Of a stretch of DNA of 64,000 bases, positions 11,413 through 21,774 are shown one piece after another; the first letter of the stretch is position 1, and each line of letters opens with the position of its first letter. A program made the position numbers and the translations under genes. Source of the stretch: Isoetes taiwanensis (lineage: Eukaryota; Streptophyta; Lycopodiopsida; Isoetales; Isoetaceae). The stretch covers positions 83,037 through 147,036 of the forward strand of contig JAJEKV010000563.1 in NCBI GenBank assembly GCA_021234155.1, in the 5' to 3' direction. The notes below the pieces were generated by a model. It saw nothing but the letters and a program-made list of their open reading frames with translations. It was not told the DNA's origin and made no database searches.

Positions 11413-11960
11413 ACGCTATGTCTGCCCATCTGTTTGAGGATGATATGGCGTGCTCATTGACAGCTTCGTCTGAATGGTGCTGAAGAGATCTTGCCAAAAT
11501 GCACTCATGAACTTCGAATCTCTATCAGATATTATCTCTCTCAGCATCCCATGGAGTTTGAAGATCTCCTTTATGAATAACACGACGATATCCAATGTCG
11601 TGTTGGTGGTCCTGCATGGCACAAAATGCGCCATCTTTGACAACTTGTCGACCACGACCATTAAGGCATCCTTGCCCCTTATGGTTCTGGGAAGCCCTGT
11701 TATGAAGTCCATGCTAATTACCTCCTATTTGGCTTTTGGCACTAGGAATGGCTATAGTGCTCCTGAAATCCGAAGTTGTTCTGCCTTTGTCTGCTAATAG
11801 AGCTACTCTTTATTTTGAAGTGGGTTTTCATAAAACCTACTTGGCCGGCTATTGGGCTATTGTGCATGTCATGGAGTGTCAACTTCCTAACCCCGGATGA
11901 CAATTTGTTCTTATGGTACAATAGGCTACCTTCCTTCTTGAAATGCTTGAAGGTCTCCAT
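11413..11960 (-). pseudogene. element C integrase (zinc and catalytic core)
   Basis: The frame 11960-11742 carries the N-terminal zinc-binding part (LHDMHNSPIAGQVGFMKTHF; the following CxxC is degraded). The frame 11712-11416 is the catalytic core: MDFITGLPRT with the first Asp, IISDRDSKF with the second, and PYHPQTDGQT. The codon after GQT, where the catalytic Glu of DD35E normally sits, is TAG. The element therefore cannot make a full integrase. Match to the core of element B is clear. Confidence 0.82.
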
Positions 11961-11989
11961 ATCTTTGTCCGTTCTTGCCTCTTTTGAAT

Positions 11990-13340
11990 GGCTTGCCCAT
12001 GCTTCCTTGAAGTCTCAGGCATTGATGATTGTTGACATGGCATTGCAATGGACTTTCGTCATCAAAGAGTGCCTTGAGAGCGCGTCCGTAACCACATTGA
12101 GCTTGCCTGGTTTGTACACGATGTCAAAATTATACTCCTCCAGGAACTCCATCTATCTCTTTTATCTCAAGTTGAGATGTGGTTGGGTGAAGACATACTG
12201 TAGACTCTGATGGTCTGAATCTAATTGGAACTTCCTTACCAATAGATAGTGTCTCCATATCCTCAATGCTCTCACCACTGCCAACAACTCCTGATCATGG
12301 GTTAGGTAGCGCGTTTCGGCATCGTTCATCTTCCTTGAGGCATACGCTACAACCCTCTCCTCCTGCATGAAGATTGCTCCTGCAATCTTACTAGCATCGG
12401 TTGCTACCAACTTGTCCTTCTCTAGGTCTGGCAATGTCAAGACTGGGGCAGTCATTAAAGCCTCCTTCAACATCTCAAATCCTATTTGGACCTTCTTTTG
12501 CGAATGACTCGCCCAGTCCTTTATCTTCTCTGCTTTGGTGAAAACTGTTAGCGGGGCTGCTATCTTGGCAAAGTTCTTGACGAACTTTCTGTAATAACCC
12601 GCTAAACCGAGGAAGCTCCTCACTTCATAGACGTTCTTCGATGCTGGCCAAGGTCGGTGGAAATCCCCTCTGCTGAAATTATATGTCCCAAGTATTCTAC
12701 TCTTTCGATAACAAAGTGACACTTGGACAACTTCGTGTAGAGTTGATGCCTCCTCAGTTTTTCAAGTACCGTCCTCAAGTGTTGTACATGTTCCTCGAGG
12801 AGCTTCCTATAGACCAAAATGTCGTCAAAGAAAACTATGATGAATGTATCAAGAAACGCATGAAAAATATCGTTCATGAGCCTCGTGAAAGTTGCTGGGG
12901 CATTGAACAGTTCGAATGGCATCACTCTGAACTCATAGTGGTCATATCTCATTCTAAAAGCGGTCTTATGGATGTCTTCTTCCTTAATCCTGATCTGGTA
13001 GTTATCCCGACCTTAAATCTATCTTAGAGAAGAATTTTGCACCTTGGAGTTGATCCATCAAATCGTCTGATCTGGGTAAGGCGTAATTGTTCTTGATGGT
13101 GTGCTTGTTTAATTGATGATAGTTATGCACATCCTCAAGCTTCTATTTTTCTTCTTGACGAATAGGATAGATGCCCCGAACGGAGAGACACTAGGTCTTA
13201 TTAACCATAGATCTAACAACTCTTGCAACTGCCTCTTCAATTCTGCCAACTCTTGAGCTGCCATTCTGTACGATGACTTACTTGTGGACTTGGTCCCTGG
13301 TTCAAGTGCTATTTCACGCTCGATTCCCCTATACAGAGAA
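11990..13340 (-). pseudogene. element C reverse transcriptase and RNase H
   Basis: Read right to left: [20 protein letters not shown] (RT entry, near 13250), SLRMC, then the frame 12952-12620 with MPFELFNAPATFTRLMND and the active-site box IIVFFDDILVY intact. 12722-12162 follows with [18 protein letters not shown], the RNase H Asp in LVATDASKIAGAIF, TRYLTHDQELLAVVRALRIW and LDSDHQSLQYV. At least three frame changes are needed, so this copy is dead although its RT catalytic pair is preserved. Typical Ty3/Gypsy order. Confidence 0.85.
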
Positions 13341-13559
13341 AGTCACTTGATCTCATCTGAAAATAGAACACGGAATTCCTTCACTAGCTTGGCTATTTGC
13401 TTCGGCAACTTGCTCAATGCTTTGCCCTCCTTGTCTTTCTCTATTTCTGGCTCTTAAACGTCAAGCTCGAAGATGTAGAGTCAATGGGCACAAGGATGTG
13501 GCATTCACCCTGGATGTAGTCGCAAGCTTCTTTGTTGTCATGTTTCGGAATGTCTCCCA

Positions 13560-14790
13560 TCCTCCTAGCTCTGCTAGTGCCGCATTCATCACAAAAAGAC
13601 AGTTGTGCATCTGATGTCCCTGTTGGAAGCACCTAAAGCATGCTTTTCTATATATTCTTACCTCTTCTCTTTCGGGATGGACTGCAAAAACTGCTTCACT
13701 GCTTTTAAGTAGTTTGAACCTCCCGCTTGCCCTTTATCCTTGAAAGTGACTTGCTTCTTGTCCTGCTTCCAGTTGTTTGCATTGTACTGTGGTCTAGCAA
13801 ATGCCGGACTTGTTGCTCTCAAACTATAGCTTCCGGTAGCTTTCCCCTTATCCTGATAGTACTGATGCTTTTGTCCGTTGCTCTGGGGACTTGTTCCTTG
13901 TAGGCTCAAGGCTTTGGACTCTGCTTTTGATACTGTTCTGGGGGTTGAAAGCTCTCACAAGCTTCCTGATCTCATCATTCAAGCCTTCAATGTACCCCTC
14001 AACTGCGTATCTTTCACTCAACTTCGGTGCATACAACCTCAGTCTCATGAAATATTTGGTGTACTTCTGCACTGCTACTGCATCATACATTCTCTTGGTA
14101 CGTAATGATGCTTAAATGCACTAAAAAACTTCTTAAACTTGTAGCTGTCCCTGCTCAGCCCATGGGCCCTAGCATAGCCTTTCCACCAAATTCTAGCTAC
14201 TCCTTTGAGGTTAGCTGTAGCCACTCTGCCCTTGTCTTTGTCCTTCATGCCATATGTATTCCTATACTCTCTCATCTAATCTAACCAGGCTTCTGCTTCC
14301 ATTCCTCATCTGCTATCTCCTGAGAACTAGACTAGTTTCTTGGCTTTCCAGACATTGCTCAGTGCGGAGTCGACTTTCTTCTGATAGTCGGCCACGTTTC
14401 TGCCGTTATCTCAGTTCTGACCATCCCAGATTGTCCTGCTCCTCTGATTCCGAGTCAGATTTGGAACTGGTGTCTGAGGAGTCCATGCTGGGGGATCTCC
14501 TTCTCTGGTTCCTCTTCTTAATTCCCTTATCTGTTCTCTGAGCAGGTTCTTGAGGTAACTGGACGTTCTGGTTCGGTGCAATTGCTGCTCTTTTCACCAA
14601 TAAGGCTTTTATCTCCTGGATATCCAATATCCGATCTCATCTGGGATATCTCTTCTTCAGGGGTCTGCACTTCGAACTCTGAATTCCTTGGCTGGAATTA
14701 TAGGATCGGAGTTTCTTCGTCCCGATGATGTCGGTGCTGCTCTATGGTCCTTGGCACTCTAGTTGCATACACATTACATTGCAACTCTTA
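13560..14790 (-). pseudogene. element C gag with CCHC zinc knuckle
   Basis: Fragments in three frames give a typical plant Gypsy gag: TPEEEISQMRSDI near 14660, a basic/acidic Ser-rich stretch (14560-14410), RIWWKGYARA and FFSAFKHHYVPREC (14190-14080), RLRLYAPKL and YAVEGYIEGL (14050-13960), a Gln/Lys-rich linker, and ACFRCFQQGHQMHNC (C-x2-C-x4-H-x4-C) near 13643-13596. The same WWKGYA, HYVPR and AVEGYIEGL motifs occur in element B. After the knuckle only about 100 codons precede RT, and no DSG/DTG protease motif is present. Confidence 0.8.
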
Positions 14791-14934
14791 TGATTAGCTT
14801 TTGTTTGTTATAACATTGGTTGTATTTGATGATATAGTTATATGGACAAAATTATATCAAAGAATGTTTATAGATAGATAGATAGATAGTATTTTATAAT
14901 GCCAACAAAATATATTCATAAGATAAGTACATTA
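14791..14934 (-). other. element C spacer between ORF2 and gag
   Basis: AT-rich, with a (GATA)n microsatellite at about 14875-14890. Likely the 3' end of the ORF2 transcript and/or the gag leader. Confidence 0.4.
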
Positions 14935-16590
14935 TTACAATGATTGAGACAAAAACTTAAACTGTTCTTGGAATCTCTGATATGTTAGATGATCCTCCAA
15001 GAACTTCTTTACTTGGGCTGTACCAACTGTACATCCCAAGTTCCTGAGAATATTCTCGGGTGGCCCACATTGAATGGCTGTTACTAACACTTCTACCCTT
15101 TGGTGGGAGGTATCGGCTGCAGTGATGGCTAGCTTGCCTTGTCGTCGGTAGGGAACCACGAAGTCGAAGATGCTCAAGGCCAATGTTCTCTTCAATATGA
15201 CATGATCAATGTTTTGAGGCAATCGCGCATGTCTACCAATTCCTGAAAGAGAAATCATCATGAACACTCCTCCCGTGGGCTGAATTGCCAGTGGATCACT
15301 GCTATTTTTCCGTCGATAAGGAGTGGGAGGTAGTATCTAAGTGCCTTGTCGTGTCCTGCTTCTCTTGCCTCGTCTCTGGTTTTGACGTTAGACCTATGTC
15401 TCCGTGCATAATCATTTATTGAGATTGCCATTCAAGTCCTTATAATCTGCTAGCATGGATCTGAAGGTGGCCAGGTTGACCTCTCTTCTGTCAATGCCAG
15501 CTGGAGTCAGTGATGAGGAACTAGGCAGGAGTGCACTCGTTGTCTTGCCCCGGATGCCCACCCGTTCTTGAATGGCGATGAACTCTTCTTCTGAAGGTAG
15601 CTCTTATTGGGTCATGAGTTAACAGATGTTGCTATAGGCTTCCATGTCTGAAGTTGATTGCCCCGTATAGGTATCGGCTTCTCGTATGTTGATGGGAAAG
15701 TCTTGAGTCTTCCGATCGATGAAGTCATCAAGATTGGGCTGCTGACATAGAAAATGCAAGAGCTCGTCTGCCCTGTATCCTCGATCTCTGCACTCCAGAA
15801 GGTTCTTGATGTCGTGCAGGAGGAGATACTCATGTCCTTCGATCATGATCAGGGTTAAGCTTGTAATGCCTAACCCGAGTGGGGGAGCTATCCTTGTCAT
15901 CCGCATGTCCTCGTCAAAACTCTGAAGTTCCCGTTGCCGCTTTTGGATTAGGTCGACTTCAATGCGGTCTTCGACGCCGTAGCCGTGCCCTCCTTCTTTC
16001 TTCTTTCTCGGTTCTGAGCCTTCATATTCTAGAAGTAGCTAATCTTCTGCTGTGGAGAAAGGGCTCCATGTTCAATGGCTGGATAGAGGGTTCTCCTATT
16101 TGGGTTTGGCTTGGTGAAATAAGAATATGGCTACAGCAGCGATATAGGAGAAGTATCTTTTCCTATTTATTGTCATAGTCATATAGTCTGGCATGCGAGC
16201 AGCCTTCTTGTCTAGGTACTTAGCAATATTGGGAACATCGCTCAAGGCGGCTTGAAGAGATGCCTTCGGTGAAAAATACCTATGCATGGAGGAAGCAGGG
16301 AAGGACATACTTTTGTTTGGAACTCTCGCATGACCTCTTGGTAAAATGGGGTTGCATCTATTATGGAATCTACATCAAGTTGTTTCCGAAAAACTGAGAA
16401 GATTGCTTTGATGTCTGCTTCAGCTATGTGAGCAGTGGCGTTGTACCAGTGCCTGAAGGATGAAGTGGCCACGATACCGAGGTGAATGGGATTACAAAAC
16501 AGATGTATGAGTGCCACAATGATAAAAATTTTTGCCTTGGAGTCAGGAGTGAAATTATAGGTTGTAAATGAAAGTTATATGTGTATATAT
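14935..16590 (-). pseudogene. element C accessory ORF2, unrecognised
   Basis: A second accessory gene between the H3-like ORF and gag, broken by several frame changes. Readable blocks in order: IFIIVALIHLFCNP and FRHWYNATAHIAEADIKAIF (16540-16400), QAALSDVPNIAKYLDKKAAR (16260-16200), a basic patch EPRKKKEGGHGYG (16020-15985), DLIQKRQRELQSFDED and LLLHDIKNLLECRDRGYRAD (15940-15770), LLHFLCQQPNLDDFIDRK, and a final domain with VFMMISLSGIGRHARLPQNI and RRQGKLAITAADTSHQR (15267-14935). I recognise no known domain. A TATATATA stretch at 16592-16581 lies just upstream. Its last domain loosely resembles the end of ORF2 in element B (VFVLLKNLGPFFEA, RRDLAIAAL), suggesting homology. Confidence 0.55.
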
Positions 16591-16592
16591 AG
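16581..16592 (-). promoter_or_regulatory. possible TATA box for element C ORF2
   Basis: The minus strand reads CCTATATATACACATATA directly before the first protein-like block of ORF2. No ATG is evident close by, so this assignment is tentative. Confidence 0.35.
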
Positions 16593-16770
16593 GCTAAATG
16601 CTAATTTTATAATTTTTAGGGTTTGGAAAAATCTATCATTTTGAGGTTTAATTAGGTATTTCTTGAGTAGTTTGAAGTTGTGACATGCAAAAGACTTTCT
16701 AATGATCTTATTGCAATAGATTTCATCTAATTTGGAGGTGTTTTGGGAAAGTTATGGCAATTTAAAATTT

Positions 16771-16842
16771 GACTACTCACACAGTGTGGTAGAGCATGGA
16801 GCTAAAGATTAGGTAGGGCTACATGCGCACTCTATAAGTATT
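16771..16842. repeat. hairpin motif, copy 1 (degenerate)
   Basis: GACTACTCACACAGTG at 16771-16786 pairs imperfectly with GCGCACTCTATAAGTATT at 16825-16842. Same motif as the three other hairpins of element C. Confidence 0.55.
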
Positions 16843-16963
16843 GATTGCTCGTATTGGTCCTTAGTGAGTCTAAAAGTTTGGTATGAAGACAGATTCTTGC
16901 TATACTCGAGGAGTGCAGCCAGGATATGCCCTTGTTTTCTTGTTTAAGAGTAGAGCCATGGTC

Positions 16964-17034
16964 GAGTACTCACACAGTGCATCCAGGCCATTTCTAAATT
17001 TTAGAAAGGGCTCCAGGTGCACTCTGTGAGTAGT
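16964..17034. repeat. hairpin motif, copy 2
   Basis: GAGTACTCACACAGTGCA (16964-16981) against TGCACTCTGTGAGTAGT (17018-17034), with an inner stem around CCAGG/CTCCAGG. It sits just after the stop codon of the H3-like ORF1. Confidence 0.75.
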
Positions 17035-17152
17035 GGGGCTCCATTTGGTCACCTTTTTTTCGATTTAACTAAAATAAAACATGCATGCTACTATTATAAC
17101 CAAATTAAAGGCATCGCAACAACACATAACTTAATATTAACTAACTTTTGTA

Positions 17153-18269
17153 TTACAAAATTTCTACATAATCTAGCAGCCCTCTTCTGGCTAGCTTCAT
17201 ATCCCTAGGGATGCAAGTTACTCTCTTAGCATGAAGAACTCATGCTAAAGAATCTTCAAAATGCTGAACCAGCTTCTGCTCCGCTACTTCCTATAAGGCG
17301 AGCAACATATCGTCTGTTACTCGGTTGGTCTTGGCGAACTCATGCAAGATCTCGCGTGTCAATCTTGCAAAGGCGCCTCGAGGTATCAGAAGTCCATAGC
17401 TCCTCTGGAAGTGCCGAATCTCCTAGGCAGCTTTCGCGAAGTACGAGTCTCTTCTCCTCTTCATGGGCTTCTTCGGTGGTGTTGGTCTTTCCGGGGGTGG
17501 CTTCAGGGTGTTATCCTTCGTGGGTCTTCCTCCTTCCACATACTGAACCCTGTTTTGCTGGTAATACTTGGCGTAAGCCTTGTACATCTTCATGTACTCC
17601 TTGTACCCGCCATCTTCTTCTTGTACTCTCGCTCATGCTTGAGTATATATGACTCCCGTGCCGGCTTTTTTTGCTTTTTGGGGTCCGCATCTGCTTTAGG
17701 TCAGGCTGGGTAGGGAGGTGGTGCCTCTAGTTCTTTATTGTCTGCTTCTTCATTACCTGGATTTGAGGGTCATGTTTCTTGTTTGTGGCGGGTATCCTCC
17801 AAGCATCATCATATGACTCAGTGTCCGAAGATGAAGATGGGGGTCTATCGGGCTCTCTCTCAGTTATCTTCACCCCCTTGTTGGGGGTTTTCTTTGTCTT
17901 CCTTGTAGGTGCCTTTCCCAGGAGTGGGTCCTTGCCCTTCTCGGCCCTCTGTCGTGCAAGTTCTTCCCTCTCTGCTAATCTTCATTTCTTCTATTCTCTT
18001 TTCCTCTTCTTAATCCTCCTTAGGTGACGAGCCTCCCTCTCTGGATTTTGTTGATCTTGTTCCTCGTCGGCATGTCCCTCATCCTACTTGGTTTTGGGGT
18101 TCTATTGCTCGTTTTGTTGGCCTTGGTCGTCCTATTCTTGTTCTTCGTGCTCTGTGTTTTGCTTCTCTTGATCCGGAATTTGAGAATCTTCAGTTCTTCC
18201 ACGTTTCTAGGCTTCCCTCGCCTTTTGTTCAGTAGCGAGAACTTGGACGCTGCTGGATCCGTCTTCCAT
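17153..18269 (-). pseudogene. element C accessory ORF1 with C-terminal histone H3-like fold
   Basis: A gene on the element's sense strand. The ATG at 18269 begins MEDGSSSVQVLATEQKARE, followed by a long Lys/Glu/Gln-rich, probably disordered region (18200-17640), then EYMKMYKAYAKYYQQNR and a proline/basic tail KPPPERPTPPKKPMKRRRDS. Codons from 17422 give EIRHFQRSYGLLIPRGAF, then ARLTREILHEF, NRVTDDMLLAL, EVAEQKLVQHFEDSLA, VLHAKRVTCIPRDMKLARR, ending TAA at 17155-17153. This matches histone H3 across alpha-N, alpha-1, loop 1, alpha-2 and alpha-3 (canonical landmarks [39 protein letters not shown]). TAG replaces CAG in LALQE, with further stops before EIR and after SLA, plus at least one frameshift, so this copy is dead. 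There is no ARTKQT tail. EIRHFQ and LLIP recall centromeric H3, but loop 1 has canonical length. Confidence 0.85.
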
Positions 18270-18406
18270 AACTATCTGACTGTTTGTTTAGTGTGAGCGA
18301 TACCTGCTATCACCTTGATCACCTCAATGGCGCCCTAAAATCGGCTTGCAGGCTGGAGCTCGACAATCGGAGGGGGAGAGTACAAATGACGTACCCTATA
18401 GGGTCT

Positions 18407-18413
18407 ATTTATA
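18407..18413 (-). promoter_or_regulatory. TATA box upstream of element C ORF1
   Basis: The minus strand reads CCCTATAAATAGACCC, an excellent plant TATA box, about 140 bases before the ATG at 18269 and followed by a CT-rich stretch. It lies outside the LTR, suggesting that the H3-like gene has its own promoter. Confidence 0.6.
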
Positions 18414-18523
18414 GGGCTTGGGGTCCTAGGGTTTCCACTTATAATTTTCATGCTATCTAACTATTTAGAATATCATTATGTGCTAGCTTGAAATATTTGG
18501 TTCCTAAGACAAAATTTACTCCC

Positions 18524-18591
18524 ATTACTCACGTGCACTAGAGGCTGGAGCTCATTTTTAGAAAAGGCTCCAGGCGCACTTTGTGAGTAGT
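18524..18591. repeat. hairpin motif, copy 3
   Basis: ATTACTCACGTGCA (18524-18537) against GCGCACTTTGTGAGTAGT (18574-18591), with the same GAGGCTGGAG/GGCTCCAGG inner stem. Upstream of the ORF1 TATA box. Confidence 0.7.
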
Positions 18592-18732
18592 CACTCTTTT
18601 TTAACTTAATTTTATGTTTTCTAGATATATTCTTAGGGGTATGACAGTTTTTCCTAGCTTAGAATTTGATTTTAAGCCTCTTTGCACTATTAGATTACCC
18701 TAAGTGTCTATGTTTCTTGATGAATTATGCTC

Positions 18733-18806
18733 GACTACTCACACAGTGCGCGAGAGGCTGGAGGTAAAATTTTGGTAAGGGCCCCAGGCGCACTCTGTGA
18801 GTAGTC
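18733..18806. repeat. hairpin motif, copy 4
   Basis: GACTACTCACACAGTGCGC (18733-18751) pairs with GCGCACTCTGTGAGTAGTC (18788-18806), 18 of 19 bases matching, with the inner stem GGCTGGAG/GGCCCCAGG. In the leader between the primer site and ORF1. Confidence 0.8.
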
Positions 18807-19004
18807 AATTTCTAGTGGCCAAAAATTTCAGGTTTTATTAAGACTTTCAACTTTACTTTTGCTAACTATTACTAGCTTAGCTTATTACTCTAAGATGAGA
18901 AAGAAAATCCCATTGTTCGAGGCTTATGCTTGGGTTGTTATCTCCGAGATGGAAGTTCTAACTGGAAAATGGCCAGTGCTTGATCTTGGTCCTCCAAGAT
19001 CACT

Positions 19005-19016
19005 GCTCTGATACCA
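19005..19016 (-). promoter_or_regulatory. primer-binding site of element C (initiator tRNA-Met)
   Basis: The plus strand GCTCTGATACCA is the 3' end of plant initiator tRNA-Met, so the minus strand is its complement TGGTATCAGAGC. It lies one base inside the 5' LTR. Confidence 0.9.
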
Positions 19017-19017
19017 C

Positions 19018-20475
19018 TGTGATGTCCCCTGCTCGTATACAATGCTCCCATTGTATAAGAACTGGAGTTTAGCCAACGCGGATGCTGACAGAGGTCGTCC
19101 ATCTAACATCGAATCCTTGCTAATTGACAAGAACTCGATGGGGAAGAATGGACATGTCATTCATTCCATCTCCTTCGGGATTGACCTAGCTGCGGAAGCG
19201 TAAACAAACATAAGTACATAGCATCAAATACATATAGTTCCACCTCAATGGGTGGCTAACCATACATCCGCATCAACATCATCAGTACAACAACATGGGG
19301 GAAACCTACCCAAGGCTCAAGGAGTGGACTGACAGCTTGGGTCTCTAGAGATCAAATCAGACAGAGTTGGCATAGAACATGGGCATTGGGTAGTCCGCTC
19401 CATCTGCCCCTCCTGTGCATACTTTGCAGAATAGGCTGATAAGTCCCGAGGCTTGATCGTAGCCTTCGGCTGCATAGCCAAAGGGGCTACTCCTGGTTTC
19501 TCCAGTCCCGATGAGGCAGGAGGAGATCAGTCCCTCCAGAGGCATGCATGCCTATTGAGCCAATGCTCGTCTACCCATTGAAGGTGATGCATCACTCAAG
19601 AGGTGTCGAACCCATGCCTTGCCCACACTTAGTGGCAAACCATCATGCCTAGCCTGCTAAGATCCCCGGTAGGCTTTACACACCAGAGGGATCAATCTGC
19701 AGCAGGCATGTCCTCTTTATACGCCAGTCTAACCCCACCATCCACCGCCAGGCGGGCTCTTATGCATAGGCCGCAATAATTTGGGAATTATGAAGGCTAA
19801 CTAGGTACATGATCTACTAAGGCCTTTTGTCTCTTACCCCTTTCCCAATACATAGGAGTTCACAGAGATCAACCATAATCATCCATAGAACAGAAAAATA
19901 AAATATCATCTAATCTATCTATCTATTATACATGGTTAGGTTCTTTCATTAGAGGCTGAGATCTCGGAATCTATAGGGCCTCTAAGGCTATTTAACATAC
20001 CAACTCGGCCTAATATCGGATGGGAAGTTGGCATTGCACAACAGAATGACCACTTATCGGATCCTTGGCTTGCTCCAGCTCCAGGGACGGCGTTCATGCT
20101 ATCAATTAAGAAGGATATGAACGAATTCGGGAGATCTGTTGCGCAAAGCGGGCTTCACGGTGTCGTATAGGCAGGAATGGCGCAAGCGCTTGGTGAGGCA
20201 ACCTTTTGGAGCTGGAATCCGAGATAGGCAAGTTTAGGGTTCCAGTCCCTTTTACATGACTCTTTTAGGGTTAGGGTCTAAAAGGTCATGTGGGGCTTTG
20301 CCACGTGGCAAAATGGGGTTATATGCACATGTTAAAGGGCATGTGCAACATAACAAGTTGCCCCCTAGGGTGCAACCCTTTACGGTCTCCAAGTACATGT
20401 CATCAAGGGCAACATGTATGTGATGTGGCAGTATAATATACATATTCCTACCATACATTATGCTGAAACGTCACA
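19018..20475 (-). repeat. 5' LTR of element C
   Basis: About 1458 bp, plus-strand ends TGTGATGTCCC and AACGTCACA, repeating 8507-9981. It contains blocks shared with the LTR of element B, such as GGAGGGGCAGATGGAG on the minus strand near 19400. Confidence 0.88.
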
Positions 20476-20480
20476 AGCCC
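20476..20480. repeat. target-site duplication of element C, right
   Basis: AGCCC, identical to 8502-8506. Confidence 0.88.
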
Positions 20481-21628
20481 GAAACTCCAATATCACAATT
20501 CTTATAAGCCATGATAAACTCATGCGAGAAAACGAAGTGGAGGAGGAACGTACCTCCCAAAGGAGAGCCGAGAGAAGCATGCCCAAAAGGAAGAATAGAA
20601 GAGCAAGGGCGAGGAAAGGAGTTGTCTGGAGATCTGGACAAATTGAGGTAACCCGAAGAAGCAACATCGTAAAAGAGAAGATTGTAGCGAAAAGCTCATT
20701 GTGGGAGGAGATGTTAGAGCAAAGCTTTAGAATGAGCTCAACAATGATAAAATTGTATTGTTGTTAGAAGAACACCAAATAACCTAGTCATACTAAGAAC
20801 CGGTACATGTGTCACTTGTTCTCTAATATTGATTACAATGTGGATCTGTGCCATTGAGTTGCCTCTAATTGTTGCAATGCAAGGTTGCTACAAACATTCG
20901 TTCCATGATGAGGAAGCACCTCTAGCCATATTCTTGCAAGGTAATCTATATACTCATATTGAAAGTAAAACATGTAGTGCAAAGATGGTCATCATGATGT
21001 ATTCCTTGCCATCATGATTGTGTACATCTTATTGGTCGTCTTCCATAGACATCATGATATCTTATACATCTTGAGGCTAATGACATTATTATCCTTTGGT
21101 CGAAATGGTTTATTTAAGTTCTTTTTGTATTTGTGTTTACAGAGTAGCCTTGGCAATCCATTACTGTGAAGCATAGCTAGACCACCTTTTGTACAAAAAA
21201 TCAACTCTTGCTAATAAGGAAGATCCTCTAACTATATTCTTGCTGGGATAATCTGTATACCTTCAACAAAGATTGCATGAATATGTCTTACCTACACAAA
21301 ATTTGTACCCTTCAAGCCTTTTAATATGAGATGTCTTAAATTGGATGCTATACATGTCCTTTTAATGTGAACTACATGTACATCACTTGGGTAATCTATT
21401 CTGTTAATAAAATGCTAGCCCATTATATGATAACTCAGGTTCCTTCATAGCCCAGTTGGGTTCTCGTGGACGTCAAAAATCTATCTATCTATCTATTTGA
21501 TATATTGGTTCTTGTTATGGCAAGCTATTTCCAAGGCGAAGGTTGATTTATTGTCCAACTTTTCTCAATCTTTTATAAGCTTCTCCTTACTTTTACATTA
21601 TATTTGGAGTATCGAGATTCAATATCTA
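20481..21628. other. unassigned flank
   Basis: An open stretch at 20500-20767 (plus) is very basic (KRKNRRARARKG) but matches nothing I know. A (CTAT)n microsatellite lies at 21480-21497. No gene supported. Confidence 0.4.
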
Positions 21629-21774
21629 TGCCTCTATGAGTTTTGCATTTTCATAACTCTATGGGCAACAAAACCAAATGTTTAAATGTGAATTATGTAC
21701 ATGCCTCTATGAGTTTTGCGTCTTCATAACTCTATGGGCATCAAAACCAAATGTTTAAATGTGAATTATATACA
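21629..21774. repeat. tandem duplication, 73-bp unit x2
   Basis: TGCCTCTATGAGTTTTGC starts at 21629 and again at 21702; the next TGCCTCTAT at 21775 marks the end. The copies are nearly identical, so the duplication is recent. Confidence 0.85.

Larger units (their letters stand above)
8507..20475 (-). mobile_element. element C: Ty3/Gypsy chromovirus with a histone H3-like accessory gene
   Basis: A complete but decayed LTR retrotransposon of about 12 kb on the minus strand. Both LTRs begin TGTG and end GTCACA, and the 5-bp AGCCC immediately outside (8502-8506 and 20476-20480) is a perfect target-site duplication. The primer site complementary to initiator tRNA-Met abuts the 5' LTR. Order from the 5' LTR: leader with hairpins, H3-like ORF1, hairpins, ORF2, gag with CCHC knuckle, RT-RNase H, integrase, chromodomain, 3' LTR. 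No aspartic protease is visible. It is related to element B by shared LTR blocks (for example around 19365-19425 here and 34178-34235 in B) and gag motifs. Many stops arise at TAG codons. Confidence 0.88.

Noticed and set aside
16771-18806. CRISPR-like array from the repeated GTGAGTAGT / ACTACTCAC motif
   Set aside because: Copies are inverted pairs at irregular spacing inside a plant retrotransposon.
20500-20767. Basic 90-residue open frame as a host gene
   Set aside because: No recognisable domain, no start or splice support, and it begins within the LTR of element C.
21480-21497. SINE tail marked by the CTAT microsatellite
   Set aside because: No A and B boxes of a tRNA-type promoter could be placed upstream with confidence.
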